From Toxoplasma gondii ME49 (lineage: Eukaryota; Apicomplexa; Conoidasida; Eucoccidiorida; Sarcocystidae), in the NCBI RefSeq assembly GCF_000006565.2, contig NC_031476.1, positions 3,310,458-3,374,457 of the forward strand: 64,000 bases of DNA. Direction: 5' to 3'. A program made the translations under genes and the position numbers. The notes under the pieces are model-generated. The model searched no databases and was not told the DNA's origin. It saw nothing but the letters and a program-made list of their open reading frames with translations. Position 1 is the first letter of the stretch; each line of letters begins with the position of its first letter. Shown in pieces: positions 44,707-54,711 of the stretch.

Positions 44707-47700
44707 CTAATCAAAAAAGAGAGAGGAAAATGTCTCAACTTTTGCACCTGCCCAGAGTCTTTCGTTCAGCTGCTGCTGCAGCTGATGGTGAGCAGAGTAG
44801 GCGGGCTGGGGGCGGCCTGTGGCAGCTCTGCGCTGTGTCTCTGCATGCACTCCCTCTGGTTTCTCTGCATGCGGCCCCTCTGGCCTCTCTGCATGCGGCC
44901 CCTCTGGCCTCTCTGCATGCAGGCCGTCCGGGCTCTCTGTTTCTCTGCCTCTCCGCGGGCACGCTGGAGGGACAGAAGGCAGATAGCCACTCCGGCGAGA
45001 CCCCAACAGGCGATTGAGTTCCTCTGTTAGTCGCTCTGATGGACAAAATGGCAGTTGTAGACATGACTGCAGAGAGGCAGATTGAAAGGAAGAAGATGCA
45101 GATGATGCAAACGAAGAAGAGGCGAAAGAGGCGAGATCCGGTCCCGTTTGCGGTGAGGCGTTGGTGTACGATGCGGGTGTATTGGAAGCGTTTGTTTCCG
45201 GTGGCAAGGGCGTAAGGAGCTGCGGTAAAATGTTTAGAACGAGGTCTAAGGCGTGGAAAATAAAGAAGCGGAGAGGCCAAGCTTGCTGGACCTGGCAGCA
45301 GCACTGCTGGGCTGTCACTACGTCACTGTGAAAGACGCCTCCGTCTCGGATCACCGCCGAAACGACTGGCGAGGTCTCCTCCAACGCCTTCGCGTCCTCG
45401 TCGTCGCTCTCTTTCATCACCTTCGTCTCCTCGCGACCCCTCCTGGTTCTTGCACTTTTGCATTTGTTTTTTCCACTTCGTCGCGAGGCGGACACCCCCA
45501 GAACGCGTTTGGACTTGTGGGGCCCTCTGTGATCCTTGAAGTTGATGCACAGGGACGCTGAGGCCGCACGGAGATCTCGAATGCGATTCGTCGTTGCCCT
45601 CGGAGACAACAGACTGCATGCAACCAAGGCAACTTCCTGCTGGGCACGAACCACTTCTGGCGGTTCGGAAGTGTCTGGCTCCCGGTGAGGATGCACCCCT
45701 CGAGCGAAGGGTCGCTTGTCGAGGAGAAGACGCAGAAGCGGCCGCGGACAGAGCAGCAGATCTCCGCAGTCGATCATCAGACGACAGGCGAGGTTCGGCG
45801 CACGGACCTCTGGAACCAGCGAATCGCCAGGAACGGATGCAGACTGTTGCCCCGCCGCTGACCCACCCTCGGCCGCCTCAGCTGTAGGCACAGAAGGCGA
45901 GAGAGAACCCCGCGACGCAGACGCTGCAGTCTGAGGCGGCGGAGAAGCTGGAGGCGGAAACGCGGTAGACGCAAAGTCCTCGGATCTCTCGGAGTTCCAC
46001 TGAAAAGTAAAAGAAGAAGAATAGGGGGGAGAAGAAGCACGCGGAGAAGAAGCAGGCGGAGAAGAAGCAGGCGGAGAAGCAGAAGGGGGAGACGAGGGAG
46101 AAGGAGAAGAGGAAGAGCGAGAAGAGCAAGAATAGGGAGACGAAGAAGCGGGAGAAGCAGACATGGCACCAGTAGGTGAGGAAGGCACAGGCAGCGCAAC
46201 TGTCTTCAAATACGTGCGTGTCGCGCCTGACTTGTTTGGCGGGCCTCTACATTCCCCACTGAAGCTGGAGGAGATGCGAATCTCGTTTCTCGCCAGAGCT
46301 GAATCCTGCTCTTCAATGGCTTCGTAGACAGCAAGAGGGAGAGCTGCGCCCTCAGGCAGTGAAGCCAAGAATGCGTTTCGACTTTTCACTTCTTCTTCGC
46401 CTCTTGAGCGTTCACTTTCGTGTCTGCCTTCTTGATTTTCCTCTTCACGTTTCTGTTCCCTCTGTCGCCCTTCTGCTAGTTCTGTCTCTTCCTGTCTCTC
46501 AGCTGTCTCTGCAGTCTCAAAACAAGACTCCTCGCTGCCCCCCTCCCTTGCACCCTTCGCTTCCTGCTTCCCATCAAGCGTCGCGGGGTTTGTTTCGTCG
46601 CCTGCGCTCTTGGCCTTTCGTCTCCGCTGCATGCCATGGAGGGGTCGGAGGAGAGGACTGAGGATGTCGACTCCGGGCCGCAAGCGGTAGGGCATGCAGA
46701 GGAGATAGATGCAGATCACGTAGACGAAAAAGGGGAGGAGCAGCTCTTCCTCCGCCTCCTTGCTGAGGCCGCGCGGCAGAAACAGCCACGACAGCGACGC
46801 GTCCCCATCCTGAATCATCTCCAAGCGAGCGCCGGCGACGAAGTGGAAGGCAGAGGAAGTGGGCGCGGAGACTGAAGCGGACGAAGAGTTTGAAGACGAG
46901 TGGCGCTTCAAATAGACGAAGAATCCCTCGACGCCTGGTGCCACCATTTCGTTTCGGAGGCAACGGCGCAGCCAGTGAAGCGTCCGCTGTCTGCCGACGC
47001 CGCTTCCATCGTCGAAAAACTCAGTGGCGTTTGAGATGGGAGGAGCTGTGAAGCCGTTCTGCTTTTCCAGATTTCCCCTTCGAGTTCGCCGGCGATTGGG
47101 GCTCGAACTACCTGACTCAGGCGCCGCTTTGGAAGAAGTCAATCGCAAATTTAGAACGCGCTGGCGACGCGTGCGAGGCGGCCGCCTGCCTTCCTGACTA
47201 GCTGGATGCGGCCCCTCAGTTTTGTCTAGTTTCTCTTCGGTTTCGCCCGTGCGTTTCAGTTCCGCTTTCGTCCCCCCAACAGGAACGATGCATGCGTCTT
47301 TCCCCTTGAGAGACTCCCCTCTCGTCTCCCAACATTTTCCCTCAGGCGGCTGTGCATCAGCACCCTTCTCCGTCTCGGTCATCTTCACCAGCTCGAGAGG
47401 CTCCTCGTTTGGCTTGTCTGTCCCGCCTATGTGGCTTTTGTTTCTGCCACCAGTGGCTTCGTTTTCTTCCTGATCTTGCGTTTCCAGCTTCGGGTGTGTA
47501 TGTGCCAGACAACAAAAGTCGTCCTCGCTTGTTTCCTCGGCGCTCGCATGCGCAAGAAAAATGGTGGCCTCTTCGGTCTTGTTCTTCTCAGTGAGAATCG
47601 TCTGGGTCTTCTCGCCGCGACGAAGAGAGGAGAAGCCACAACCCGCAGGCGACTCTTCGCTTTCCTCGCGTTCACTCCGGAACCGCGTCGCGTCATTCAT

Positions 47701-50700
47701 AACTTCCCCGTCCGTGTCATGGACTCTGTCGTCACTCGGAGGTGACGGGGAATGTTCTCTTTGTCGAGGGATCTGTTTCTGTGTTTCTCTGTCGAGGCTA
47801 CTCTCTCTGTCCCTGACCTCTGGTTCTCCAAAACTACGGACCGTTTGCGTTTCAGGAATTGACAGTTTCGGACTGCCTTCGTCCTCACTGTTCACCTCGT
47901 TGTCGCCCTCGTCTCTGGCGGCCTGTGTTTCACTTTCAGGCTGCCCCTGCACCAGCACTGGCCTCCGATGCCGATCCAGTTCGCCGACTTTGCCAGACCC
48001 GACACAGCGACAGATGAAGCCATTTTCGCCTCTTTGTCGCGCGTGCACTTGTCCACGTCTCGCCGCTGGTTCTGCTCCCTGTGTCTCGCCTTTCTCGTCT
48101 ACACAAGCGTCCACCGCGAGCTTCCTCACTTCGGCATCGACCACCGTCACAGGTGTCCCACCTCGCTCTCGAGGCAGTTCTCCACCAGTTCCCCGCAGCC
48201 TCTGGATTCGTCTTCTTCCACTCTTCTCTCCTCGACATTCGCCTCCTCGCTCGTTATCTCGAGTGTCTTTGCTCGCCTCTCGGCTTACCTCGAAGTCACG
48301 CTGCCCCACACACGAGATCCGGTCCTCTGTCTCACTGCCTCCCTGGTCCTCACCTTCTCCTTCTATCTCTGTCAAACATGCCTCGCCAGCGCTACGGGCT
48401 GGCTCACTCAGATCGACTCGGCCTTGGTTTCTGCTGTCTTTCTCCTCTCTTGTTTCGTCTCCCACCCTGTCGCCCACCTGCGGCTCTCGCGTCGCCATCA
48501 CGCGGCGGCCCACACTGTCTCCGGAAAACGCCAAACGCCCTTCGTCCTCGCGATCTTCTGCTACGTCGCACATGCTGGTTCGCACGGCCTGCGGCGGGAC
48601 TCTCTGTGATTCAGGCAAAGAACGAGAGGCCGCCTCACAAGCTGGCGACCCGATGCCAGATGCGATCGAAAAGACAGGAGACTCCGTAGGAGCCACATCG
48701 GAGGCGGCAGGCAGAGGCGTGGTATGCGCCGGAGGCGGGGAACGAGGGAAAGAGGAGGGACAACTCGACTCCGAGAGCAGAGCATCACGTCCACCCCCAG
48801 GCCGAGACCGCGAGCACCCAAGCCCCTGCACAGGCGGCCAACCAGAACGCAGTTGAGGCGTTGGAAGGCCAGAACGTGAGGCACAGGAAGGCGACAGAGA
48901 CGGAGAAAGAGACACACTTTGGGCCAGTTCAGCCGCAGGCTGCCCGGCACCCCCGTCATGAATGTGAGCATTTTGGGGCGCCGCGGCGGACGGTCGTGGA
49001 GTAGGCGCCTCTGACGACACTGGAGGCTCCGCAGAACCTAAAGCTGAAGTCTGAGAAACCGCAGACGAAGCTGTGCGTTTGCCCTCAACTCGCGTCTTCC
49101 CAGGAGGAAGCGATTGACACCCGTTGGCGCTGCTCAACTCAATCAGCGTTCGGAGACGAGACAGATTCGCGACCTCGACCGGATGTACGAGCGGATGGAG
49201 AGGCAGTGCACAGCAGCGAGGCACGAGGTTCAGAGAGGAGAAGAACAGAGCACAGCGCAGAATCGCCTGCCGCAACACTTTCTCCGGAAGGCGACAAGAC
49301 GCCGCGTCAGCAGACTGCGCAGGACCACAAGAGGCTCCACCCACGAGTGGCGAGCACGCGGGCCGGGACGAAGACTTCTGTGCGGGTTCAGCGGCTCCCC
49401 CAGACCTGAGGTGAGAAGGCGACGGTGAACTCGAAGACGCAGAAGTCTTAGAGGTGAGAACACAAGACGAAGACGTATCCACTGCACTCGACCGGGTACG
49501 ACCAGAACGGCATGACGCCGCAGCTGGGTCGGATGTGGACTGCAGAGGAGAGGAGGAAGCCGAGACCTCAGCAGCTGCCTGCAGACGAGCGGACGAGCGA
49601 GTGCGAATCCCACACCGTGCTGGCAAGGTCCCTGGATCCTCCCGAGCAGAGCCGGGACAGTTGCCGGAGGATCTCAGCGTCCTCGAACAACCTAAGTGTA
49701 CCACAGGCGATGACGTGAGAGAAGCAGAAAGCGTTGATGATGGTACCGAAGAGGTTACAGAAGACGGCACACAAGAGGTTTCAGACGACCGCGCAGAAGG
49801 TTGTACTGAATCGTGGGAGCCAGGAGGAGACAAAGCGGCAGAGGAAGGGGATGGCGGGGATGCCAGAGAGGCGGATGAAGCCAGGAGAGTCGCAAGTGGA
49901 GGATCGATGAGTAACGAACTTTCAGGCTTCACATTCCTGTCGGGGTCCGCATGGCAGGAAAACGTGTAAGTATCCCCTTTTTCTCCTTCAGACCATGTGT
50001 CGCATTCTGAGGAAAACGTCATGCGCATCTCAGAGGCCTGTACAAAGGGCAAAGCTGGACCCGACGAGCAGGAGGAATGAGCAGTGTTCGTTTCTGCCTC
50101 TGTCTCAAGAAACACAGAAGACGCGGCCGCAACTGGAGGCGCATCTCCGCTCCGCACAGAGCGCGCTTTCGCAGGGAGTCTTCTGTCTCTCGTACTTTTT
50201 CTCTCGCCGACGGCATCGAAACAATGTGAAAAGGTTACGCCCCCTATCTCTGCGTCTGCGGGAAGAGCTTGGAGACTTCTCATTCTGGCTGAAGAACGAG
50301 AGGCACCAAGCAGCTTCCATCCTTTACTGTTTCCGAGTGATGACTCTCGGTGGGAAGGGGGGTTCGAGTCCCCCCGTTCGGCTTCGGTTCGTTGGGGGGA
50401 AGAACTGTCACGAGCACCCGCTGGCTGAGTCTCGCGCTGTCGCCGAGCTGTCTCTGAAGACACAGGAGAATTCGCAGGCGGCGATGGAGGTGTTACAGAA
50501 GATGGCGAGCAGAGACCACGGCGACGATGAGCTCTCCAGCAGCCAGTGGCAGTCCTCTTGTCGTCGGATGTCCGACGAGAGGCAGGGCCCCCAGATGGCG
50601 TCGGCCAGCAAGACGAAAGGTGAGCTTTCGTTCGGGAGCTACCACAGGCTGGAGGGGGAAACTGGGAAACAGAAGAGCGACGTGAGAGCTGCTCGGTAGA

Positions 50701-51327
50701 CGGCAACGTGGACTCCTCGACTGGACCTGAGATCGACAAGGATGCAGCTTTCGCTTGTTCTTGTACAGCTCCACGAACGGCGTGCGAGGGCTGCTCTTCT
50801 GACTGAGAAACAGGACGTCCTCTAATGGATGTAGAGACATTCCGTTCCTCAGCATCAGTGTATGTACACTGCGCCTGAGAGACGCTATGAAGGTTCGCCG
50901 GCGAGCGCGACGCATTTCTGGCCCTTGTCTCACTGACGTGTCTGCATCCGCTGCCTCGTGCAGAGACACCAAGCTCTTCTCCCTGAACTGTTTTTGTTTC
51001 TCGTCTATGACTATCTGCCCCGTCCTGTGTACGAGGCTCATTGGTTTCCTCGTTTGTGCATCCCGCCAGCACCAGTTTGCGCCTTTTCGATTTTCGCCCT
51101 TCATTGATGGAGGCGAGACTACCAGGGCAGCGCGTCTTCTGTTCATATACATCTCCATTCTCCGTGGCTTTTGTTTCTAACTCAGGAGAACATGCCTCGC
51201 TGCAGCAAAATACATTGGAGACAACGTTGCATGTTTCCTTGGAAAACAAGTGAGATGGCGACCGTGAGACAGTCCGCAACTTCTGTTCCCCTCGAAGGGG
51301 GCAAGGCACGGCGGGGACGACCTTCAT
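44707..51327 (-). CDS. Very large single-exon protein of unknown function, 2206 residues
   Basis: One uninterrupted frame from an ATG at 51325-51327 (MKVVPAVPCPLRGEQ) to a stop at 44707. The N-terminal 700 residues are Ser, Glu and Arg-rich and probably disordered. A short ordered island (AILRCALFFSSLNLVPRCCA, then VANLSRLRTLIEL) sits near residue 730. A second disordered part follows. The C-terminal 800 residues hold several ordered islands: RTLHWLRRCLRNEMVAPGV, a hydrophobic segment LLLPFFVYVICIYLLCMPYR, ACRLMIDCGDLLLCPRPLLR, and WPLRFFIFHALDLVLNILPQ. The islands look like pieces of one conserved helical fold pushed apart by insertions. Near the end is a tandem repeat of the octet HAERPEGP. 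No family is recognised; a membrane association is possible from the VYVICIYLL stretch but uncertain. Many plus-strand frames over this gene are shadows. Confidence 0.6.
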   Translation of the reverse strand: MKVVPAVPCPLRGEQKLRTVSRSPSHLFSKETCNVVSNVFCCSEACSPELETKATENGDVYEQKTRCPGSLASINEGRKSKRRKLVLAGCTNEETNEPRTQDGADSHRRETKTVQGEELGVSARGSGCRHVSETRARNASRSPANLHSVSQAQCTYTDAEERNVSTSIRGRPVSQSEEQPSHAVRGAVQEQAKAASLSISGPVEESTLPSTEQLSRRSSVSQFPPPACGSSRTKAHLSSCWPTPSGGPASRRTSDDKRTATGCWRAHRRRGLCSPSSVTPPSPPANSPVSSETARRQRETQPAGARDSSSPQRTEAERGDSNPPSHRESSLGNSKGWKLLGASRSSARMRSLQALPADAEIGGVTFSHCFDAVGERKSTRDRRLPAKARSVRSGDAPPVAAASSVFLETEAETNTAHSSCSSGPALPFVQASEMRMTFSSECDTWSEGEKGDTYTFSCHADPDRNVKPESSLLIDPPLATLLASSASLASPPSPSSAALSPPGSHDSVQPSARSSETSCVPSSVTSSVPSSTLSASLTSSPVVHLGCSRTLRSSGNCPGSAREDPGTLPARCGIRTRSSARLQAAAEVSASSSPLQSTSDPAAASCRSGRTRSSAVDTSSSCVLTSKTSASSSSPSPSHLRSGGAAEPAQKSSSRPACSPLVGGASCGPAQSADAASCRLPEKVLRQAILRCALFFSSLNLVPRCCALPLHPLVHPVEVANLSRLRTLIELSSANGCQSLPPGKTRVEGKRTASSAVSQTSALGSAEPPVSSEAPTPRPSAAAPQNAHIHDGGAGQPAAELAQSVSLSPSLSPSCASRSGLPTPQLRSGWPPVQGLGCSRSRPGGGRDALLSESSCPSSFPRSPPPAHTTPLPAASDVAPTESPVFSIASGIGSPACEAASRSLPESQRVPPQAVRTSMCDVAEDREDEGRLAFSGDSVGRRVMATREPQVGDRVGDETREEKDSRNQGRVDLSEPARSAGEACLTEIEGEGEDQGGSETEDRISCVGQRDFEVSREASKDTRDNERGGECRGEKSGRRRIQRLRGTGGELPRERGGTPVTVVDAEVRKLAVDACVDEKGETQGAEPAARRGQVHARQRGENGFICRCVGSGKVGELDRHRRPVLVQGQPESETQAARDEGDNEVNSEDEGSPKLSIPETQTVRSFGEPEVRDRESSLDRETQKQIPRQREHSPSPPSDDRVHDTDGEVMNDATRFRSEREESEESPAGCGFSSLRRGEKTQTILTEKNKTEEATIFLAHASAEETSEDDFCCLAHTHPKLETQDQEENEATGGRNKSHIGGTDKPNEEPLELVKMTETEKGADAQPPEGKCWETRGESLKGKDACIVPVGGTKAELKRTGETEEKLDKTEGPHPASQEGRRPPRTRRQRVLNLRLTSSKAAPESGSSSPNRRRTRRGNLEKQNGFTAPPISNATEFFDDGSGVGRQRTLHWLRRCLRNEMVAPGVEGFFVYLKRHSSSNSSSASVSAPTSSAFHFVAGARLEMIQDGDASLSWLFLPRGLSKEAEEELLLPFFVYVICIYLLCMPYRLRPGVDILSPLLRPLHGMQRRRKAKSAGDETNPATLDGKQEAKGAREGGSEESCFETAETAERQEETELAEGRQREQKREEENQEGRHESERSRGEEEVKSRNAFLASLPEGAALPLAVYEAIEEQDSALARNEIRISSSFSGECRGPPNKSGATRTYLKTVALPVPSSPTGAMSASPASSSPYSCSSRSSSSPSPSSPPSASPPASSPPASSPRASSPPYSSSFTFQWNSERSEDFASTAFPPPASPPPQTAASASRGSLSPSVPTAEAAEGGSAAGQQSASVPGDSLVPEVRAPNLACRLMIDCGDLLLCPRPLLRLLLDKRPFARGVHPHREPDTSEPPEVVRAQQEVALVACSLLSPRATTNRIRDLRAASASLCINFKDHRGPHKSKRVLGVSASRRSGKNKCKSARTRRGREETKVMKESDDEDAKALEETSPVVSAVIRDGGVFHSDVVTAQQCCCQVQQAWPLRFFIFHALDLVLNILPQLLTPLPPETNASNTPASYTNASPQTGPDLASFASSSFASSASSSFQSASLQSCLQLPFCPSERLTEELNRLLGSRRSGYLPSVPPACPRRGRETESPDGLHAERPEGPHAERPEGPHAEKPEGVHAETQRRAATGRPQPAYSAHHQLQQQLNERLWAGAKVETFSSLFFD
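44838..44933. repeat. Four tandem copies of a 24-nt unit inside the 2206-residue gene
   Basis: Four adjacent 24-nt units start at 44838, 44862, 44886 and 44910, each beginning TCTCTGCATGC on the + strand. Units 2 and 3 are identical; units 1 and 4 differ at a few positions. On the coding (-) strand they give an octapeptide repeat of the form HAERPEGP. Each unit carries the palindrome GCATGC. The arrangement suggests recent unit duplication. Confidence 0.9.
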
Positions 51328-52858
51328 TCTCGTACAGACGTTCTGCCAGTATCAGTCAGTTGGCAAGCGTTCGCTGCACACTGTTTTCTGTCAGAGAAAT
51401 GCTCTTTAGAGCACGCTCTCTTGGGCTTGATGGAAGGAAACACTCGGGAAGGCTTGCCTTCCTCTCATGCGAGAAGACAGGTCTACACAGAATGCAGGCT
51501 TTCTTGCAGCGTCCGAAAAAAAACCAAGAAAAAAGGTCTTTCCATCGCCTAGACCAACTGATGTGCCGCCGCCCTTTTCCCCGTAACGGGAGGGGCCCGA
51601 GACACAGACGATGACTCTCGTAAGTGGAAGCGCTACACGCGTTGCAAAAATGTGTTCAAGTAACCACTTTCTTCGGTGAGTTCCTCCCAGAGGAACGGAC
51701 AGAAGGTTGAAACGGATACGCAGACTGAGGTGTCCATCGCGAAACTGTGAAAACGGCCTCTCAAGAACCGTGTGGGTCAAATCGCTGGTAAAACGCGGAT
51801 GGCCAGCAGCCCGAAAAGTTCATCTGGAATTTTTCCCTGTTCCACATCCAACTTCCCATATTGAACAGACAGGTCAATTCGGTGAAAAGGTCTTCCGACA
51901 GAAAAAAATAAAGCACACCGACTCCCGGCAAGCCTTCCTGGACAACGAGGTCTGAAGATACACGCCAACTTTACCCGGAGTGGTGCCGCTGCGAGGAATG
52001 CAACGGGGTCTTCCGACGGCGCTCAACTGTTGAAACGGCAAAGAGGTTCATTTTCGCCGAACCTCCAATCTCTGAAGATCAACAAGCAGTTGAGTTCAGT
52101 CAGAGAATTGCTCGGATTTGGCCGCCACATCGAGTGACGACCGTTCATGCACACACTCCTCGATGTTCCGTTGACTCAGTGGCGGCACCCGATGATGACG
52201 CTATCAAGCCTCAGGGGTGTCCTTGACGATGTAGCTATACACATGCTTTTTTCTGAGGCACGAACGCCTTTTTCGCTGTCGGGGGGAGAAGTGTAAACAG
52301 AGGGGAGGTCGTCAACATGAGCAACTGTGTGCCGATCCCTCCAAAAGTGTCTTTGGTCCGAGCAAAAGAGGCGGGACATACGGTACGCCGTCCATTCGGA
52401 TGCCGCGCGGGGACTTCCCGCGCGCCAACTGGAAAACGGGGTTTCTCTGTCAGCTCTGCGGGGGGGTTCTACACAAACCAACTCAGAGCTACGCTAGGCC
52501 TGGCTTGTCTCATTTGAAAAGAAGGCGCTGGACGCGGGCACCACACGCACAAAGAAAGTCGCCACGCAACTGTCCCTGCCTGAGGTTCAGCGGGGCCGCC
52601 CCGCCTACTCCGGGTACTGTACCAAGAGAAGCTGCTCGCAGACTTTCATGGAAGATGCGGACGCCATCTCGACAAACAAGCGAAGCTTGACTTTCTGTTA
52701 CACGTTATGCAAAGGGAATGCTAGTCTATAGAAACGAACCATTCCTGGGAACTATATCTTACAAGCCGGTCCACTGGTTGAGATCTTGAAAGTTTCTGTT
52801 TGTTTGGGCGAACCGGCATGAGTAAAACTGTGTAGAGCTTCAGTCGCGACCCACATGG
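51328..52858. other. Upstream of the 2206-residue gene; weak plus-strand coding signal
   Basis: It should contain the promoter of the large minus-strand gene. On the + strand, 51707-51957 (for example RGWPAARKVHLEFFPVPHP) and 51958-52227 read like protein in one or more frames. The second stretch is open in two frames at once, one with a CRCEEC motif (YPEWCRCEECNGVFRRRS). No consistent gene model joins them. The rest shows nothing. Confidence 0.25.
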
Positions 52859-53163
52859 ATGTTTATGCAGAGGTGTACATGGCATATCTCTATCACGGTC
52901 TTTCTGGTTGCAGGGCTCCAGAGTCTTCATGATTTGCTCCTAACTCTGGTAAGTGAAAGGGGTCCAGATACATGGCCTGTCACCGAAAAGAAGAGCCTGT
53001 CACTTGTCTTGAGTTTCTTTGCATGCGCGAGGATCTGTCCAAGTGTGAACTAAAACTCTGTAACCTGCTTTGTGGCGCAAGCTCCACGACAAAAGAATGC
53101 ACGTGGAAACGGATCCGGAAAACGCCTTGGGAAACAGCAGACCCGGCGGCAACGATTCTTTGA
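52859..53163 (+). CDS. Possible small secreted Cys-containing protein
   Basis: An ATG at 52859 begins a signal-peptide-like sequence (MFMQRCTWHISITVFLVAG) that ends at an excellent donor (CTG followed by GTAAGTG) at 52949. An acceptor at 53013 gives a 65-nt intron and keeps phase 0. The second exon reads FLCMREDLSKCELKLC and continues to a TGA at 53161. The result is a 79-residue protein with several Cys residues. The second exon also contains a donor (GTAACC) at 53060, so the gene may instead continue into the Cys-rich exons downstream. No family is recognised. Confidence 0.33.
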
Positions 53164-53476
53164 ACGTTGGCAACCTGCTTACTCGAAATCAAGGGTGCAT
53201 GGTGTTATCTCGTAGAGCAAATACAAAAACGATAAGATACTGCTTTCAGAGAAATGGCATCAGTGCGTGTTGTTGTTACAAAAGCGTGGGCGCCTGAGGT
53301 CACCAAGCAAGCAGGGAGTTGTAAGATGTATGTTCACGCGTTCGCCACCGTAGAAACGTGCGTCCGTCAGTCACTACGAATCCGCTTTTGAGCAACTTCG
53401 TAGAAGTGGCTGAAAAAGATAGGGCGAGCGACTTCAATTGTCAGGCAGTTTGGTTTGCTTCAACGAGGTCTCTCAG

Positions 53477-54711
53477 AGTTTGACGGGATGTTCTGCCGCC
53501 TGCGCAGAAACGCCGCTTCCGAACAGTGTGGATAGTCGCGAGTGCAAGGTGGCAAGCGTTGTTCCCAATGAGCATCAGAAGTCCGAAGGTGGTGACACAG
53601 CCTGCATCTGTTGCTTTCTACAATTCGGACTGGATTGTCGACGTAGAAACTTCGTACCCGTGGCCAACATGCCCCTGCACCTGCCGTTGTCCGCCTTCGA
53701 TAAATGTCAGCATAGAAAGTCCCGCACAATTTGCTGCATGTGCAGAAAGTCGGTCCCTCGTTGCAACAGGTATTACATGTGAGCCATTCAGAAGTGATCC
53801 TGAGGAAACAACACAACTTGGAGCCCCCTGCTCACTGAACACATGCTGTTGTTTACAGCGAACTCGTAGTGCCTTTCTTATCATAACAACAGTTGTGTGA
53901 TGTTGTTTGAATTATCCAGAGATGGCGTAAATGGGGAAGTCTGCTGTAATGAGGGCACGCTCCCATTAAACTTCGGGATGCGGGAGGGAAAAGGTGACTG
54001 TCGAGCGTTGATACTGCCAGCTTCAACTACTACTTGGTTAGCTTACCAGCGATTCACCGTCGTGTCCAGGATGAAGCACCTTTTCTCTTTGGGGCTTCTA
54101 TTTACGGCAAGTAGCAACACCCTGTATTGCCAGAGGCTGCACCATTCTTCAGGAAGAAAAGCACTCCTTTTCTCTTTTGCCGAGCCGTAGTCAGAGATGT
54201 TTCACATCGCGGGAGTTCTGCTGTTGTGCGGTTCTGCTTTGTAGCTCCATCTGACGGAAAGAATGCTACACATGTGACTGCCTCTCTTTGTTGATCTAGA
54301 CATCGTATTATTCTTTAGAATCTGTTTCTATTGTAGTATTTCTGTGGGCTAACTGGATGCTGTCCCTGCAGGACGGATGACTGTCAGCGGCATGCCGAAC
54401 CAAATGGTGCCCATCAAGCGACACACCACGCTCAGATTCAACTTTCAGTGCAAGTTGATTTCATGCATTTTTGGTAATAAGCCGTTGGTGCCCATGTTCC
54501 ACGATTCTTCTTGTAATCACGCAAACCTGACGATAATTTTCTCAGGAACACGAGCATGCGGTGGCAGTTAGAAGTATCCTCAAGGATCTCCTCGGTTTTG
54601 CCACTGTGCTTTATTCTCGCGCGGTTCAAGACAGCCCCAAACCCACGATTTCGCGAGACACCTCCGCCTTTCTCAAACGAACATGCTCCTTCTAAAGGCC
54701 GTACCCTGTAG
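53477..54711 (+). CDS. Possible Cys-rich short-intron gene, 5' end unresolved
   Basis: Exons 53477-53548, 53601-53769, 53824-53891, 53954-53993, 54050-54110, 54153-54273, 54337-54473 and 54546-54711 join in phase to a TAG at 54709. Introns are 52, 54, 62, 56, 42, 63 and 72 nt. Segments are Cys-rich: LTGCSAACAE, YPWPTCPCTCRCPPS, LNTCCCLQR, CGLTGCCPCRTDDC. A potential N-glycosylation site (NATH) and a final hydrophobic patch (SSVLPLCFILARF) followed by a basic, Pro-rich tail would suit an extracellular or membrane protein. The last exon is also open in another frame (starting EHEHAVAVRSILKDL) that would be reached with a different donor, so the C terminus is undecided. The 42-nt intron is very short. 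The gene may be continuous with 52859-53163. Confidence 0.33.

Noticed and set aside
47561..48856. 431-codon plus-strand open frame
   Set aside because: It is antisense to the 2206-residue gene; its Ser/Leu/Arg composition is what the complement of Glu/Arg/Ser codons gives. The minus frame continues unbroken for 6.6 kb and starts at an ATG.
50350..50420. A perfect GGGGG-TTCGAGT-CCCCC hairpin identical in form to a tRNA T arm
   Set aside because: No matching acceptor stem, anticodon arm or D arm can be found at the right spacing on either strand, and the stretch lies inside the coding frame of the 2206-residue gene.
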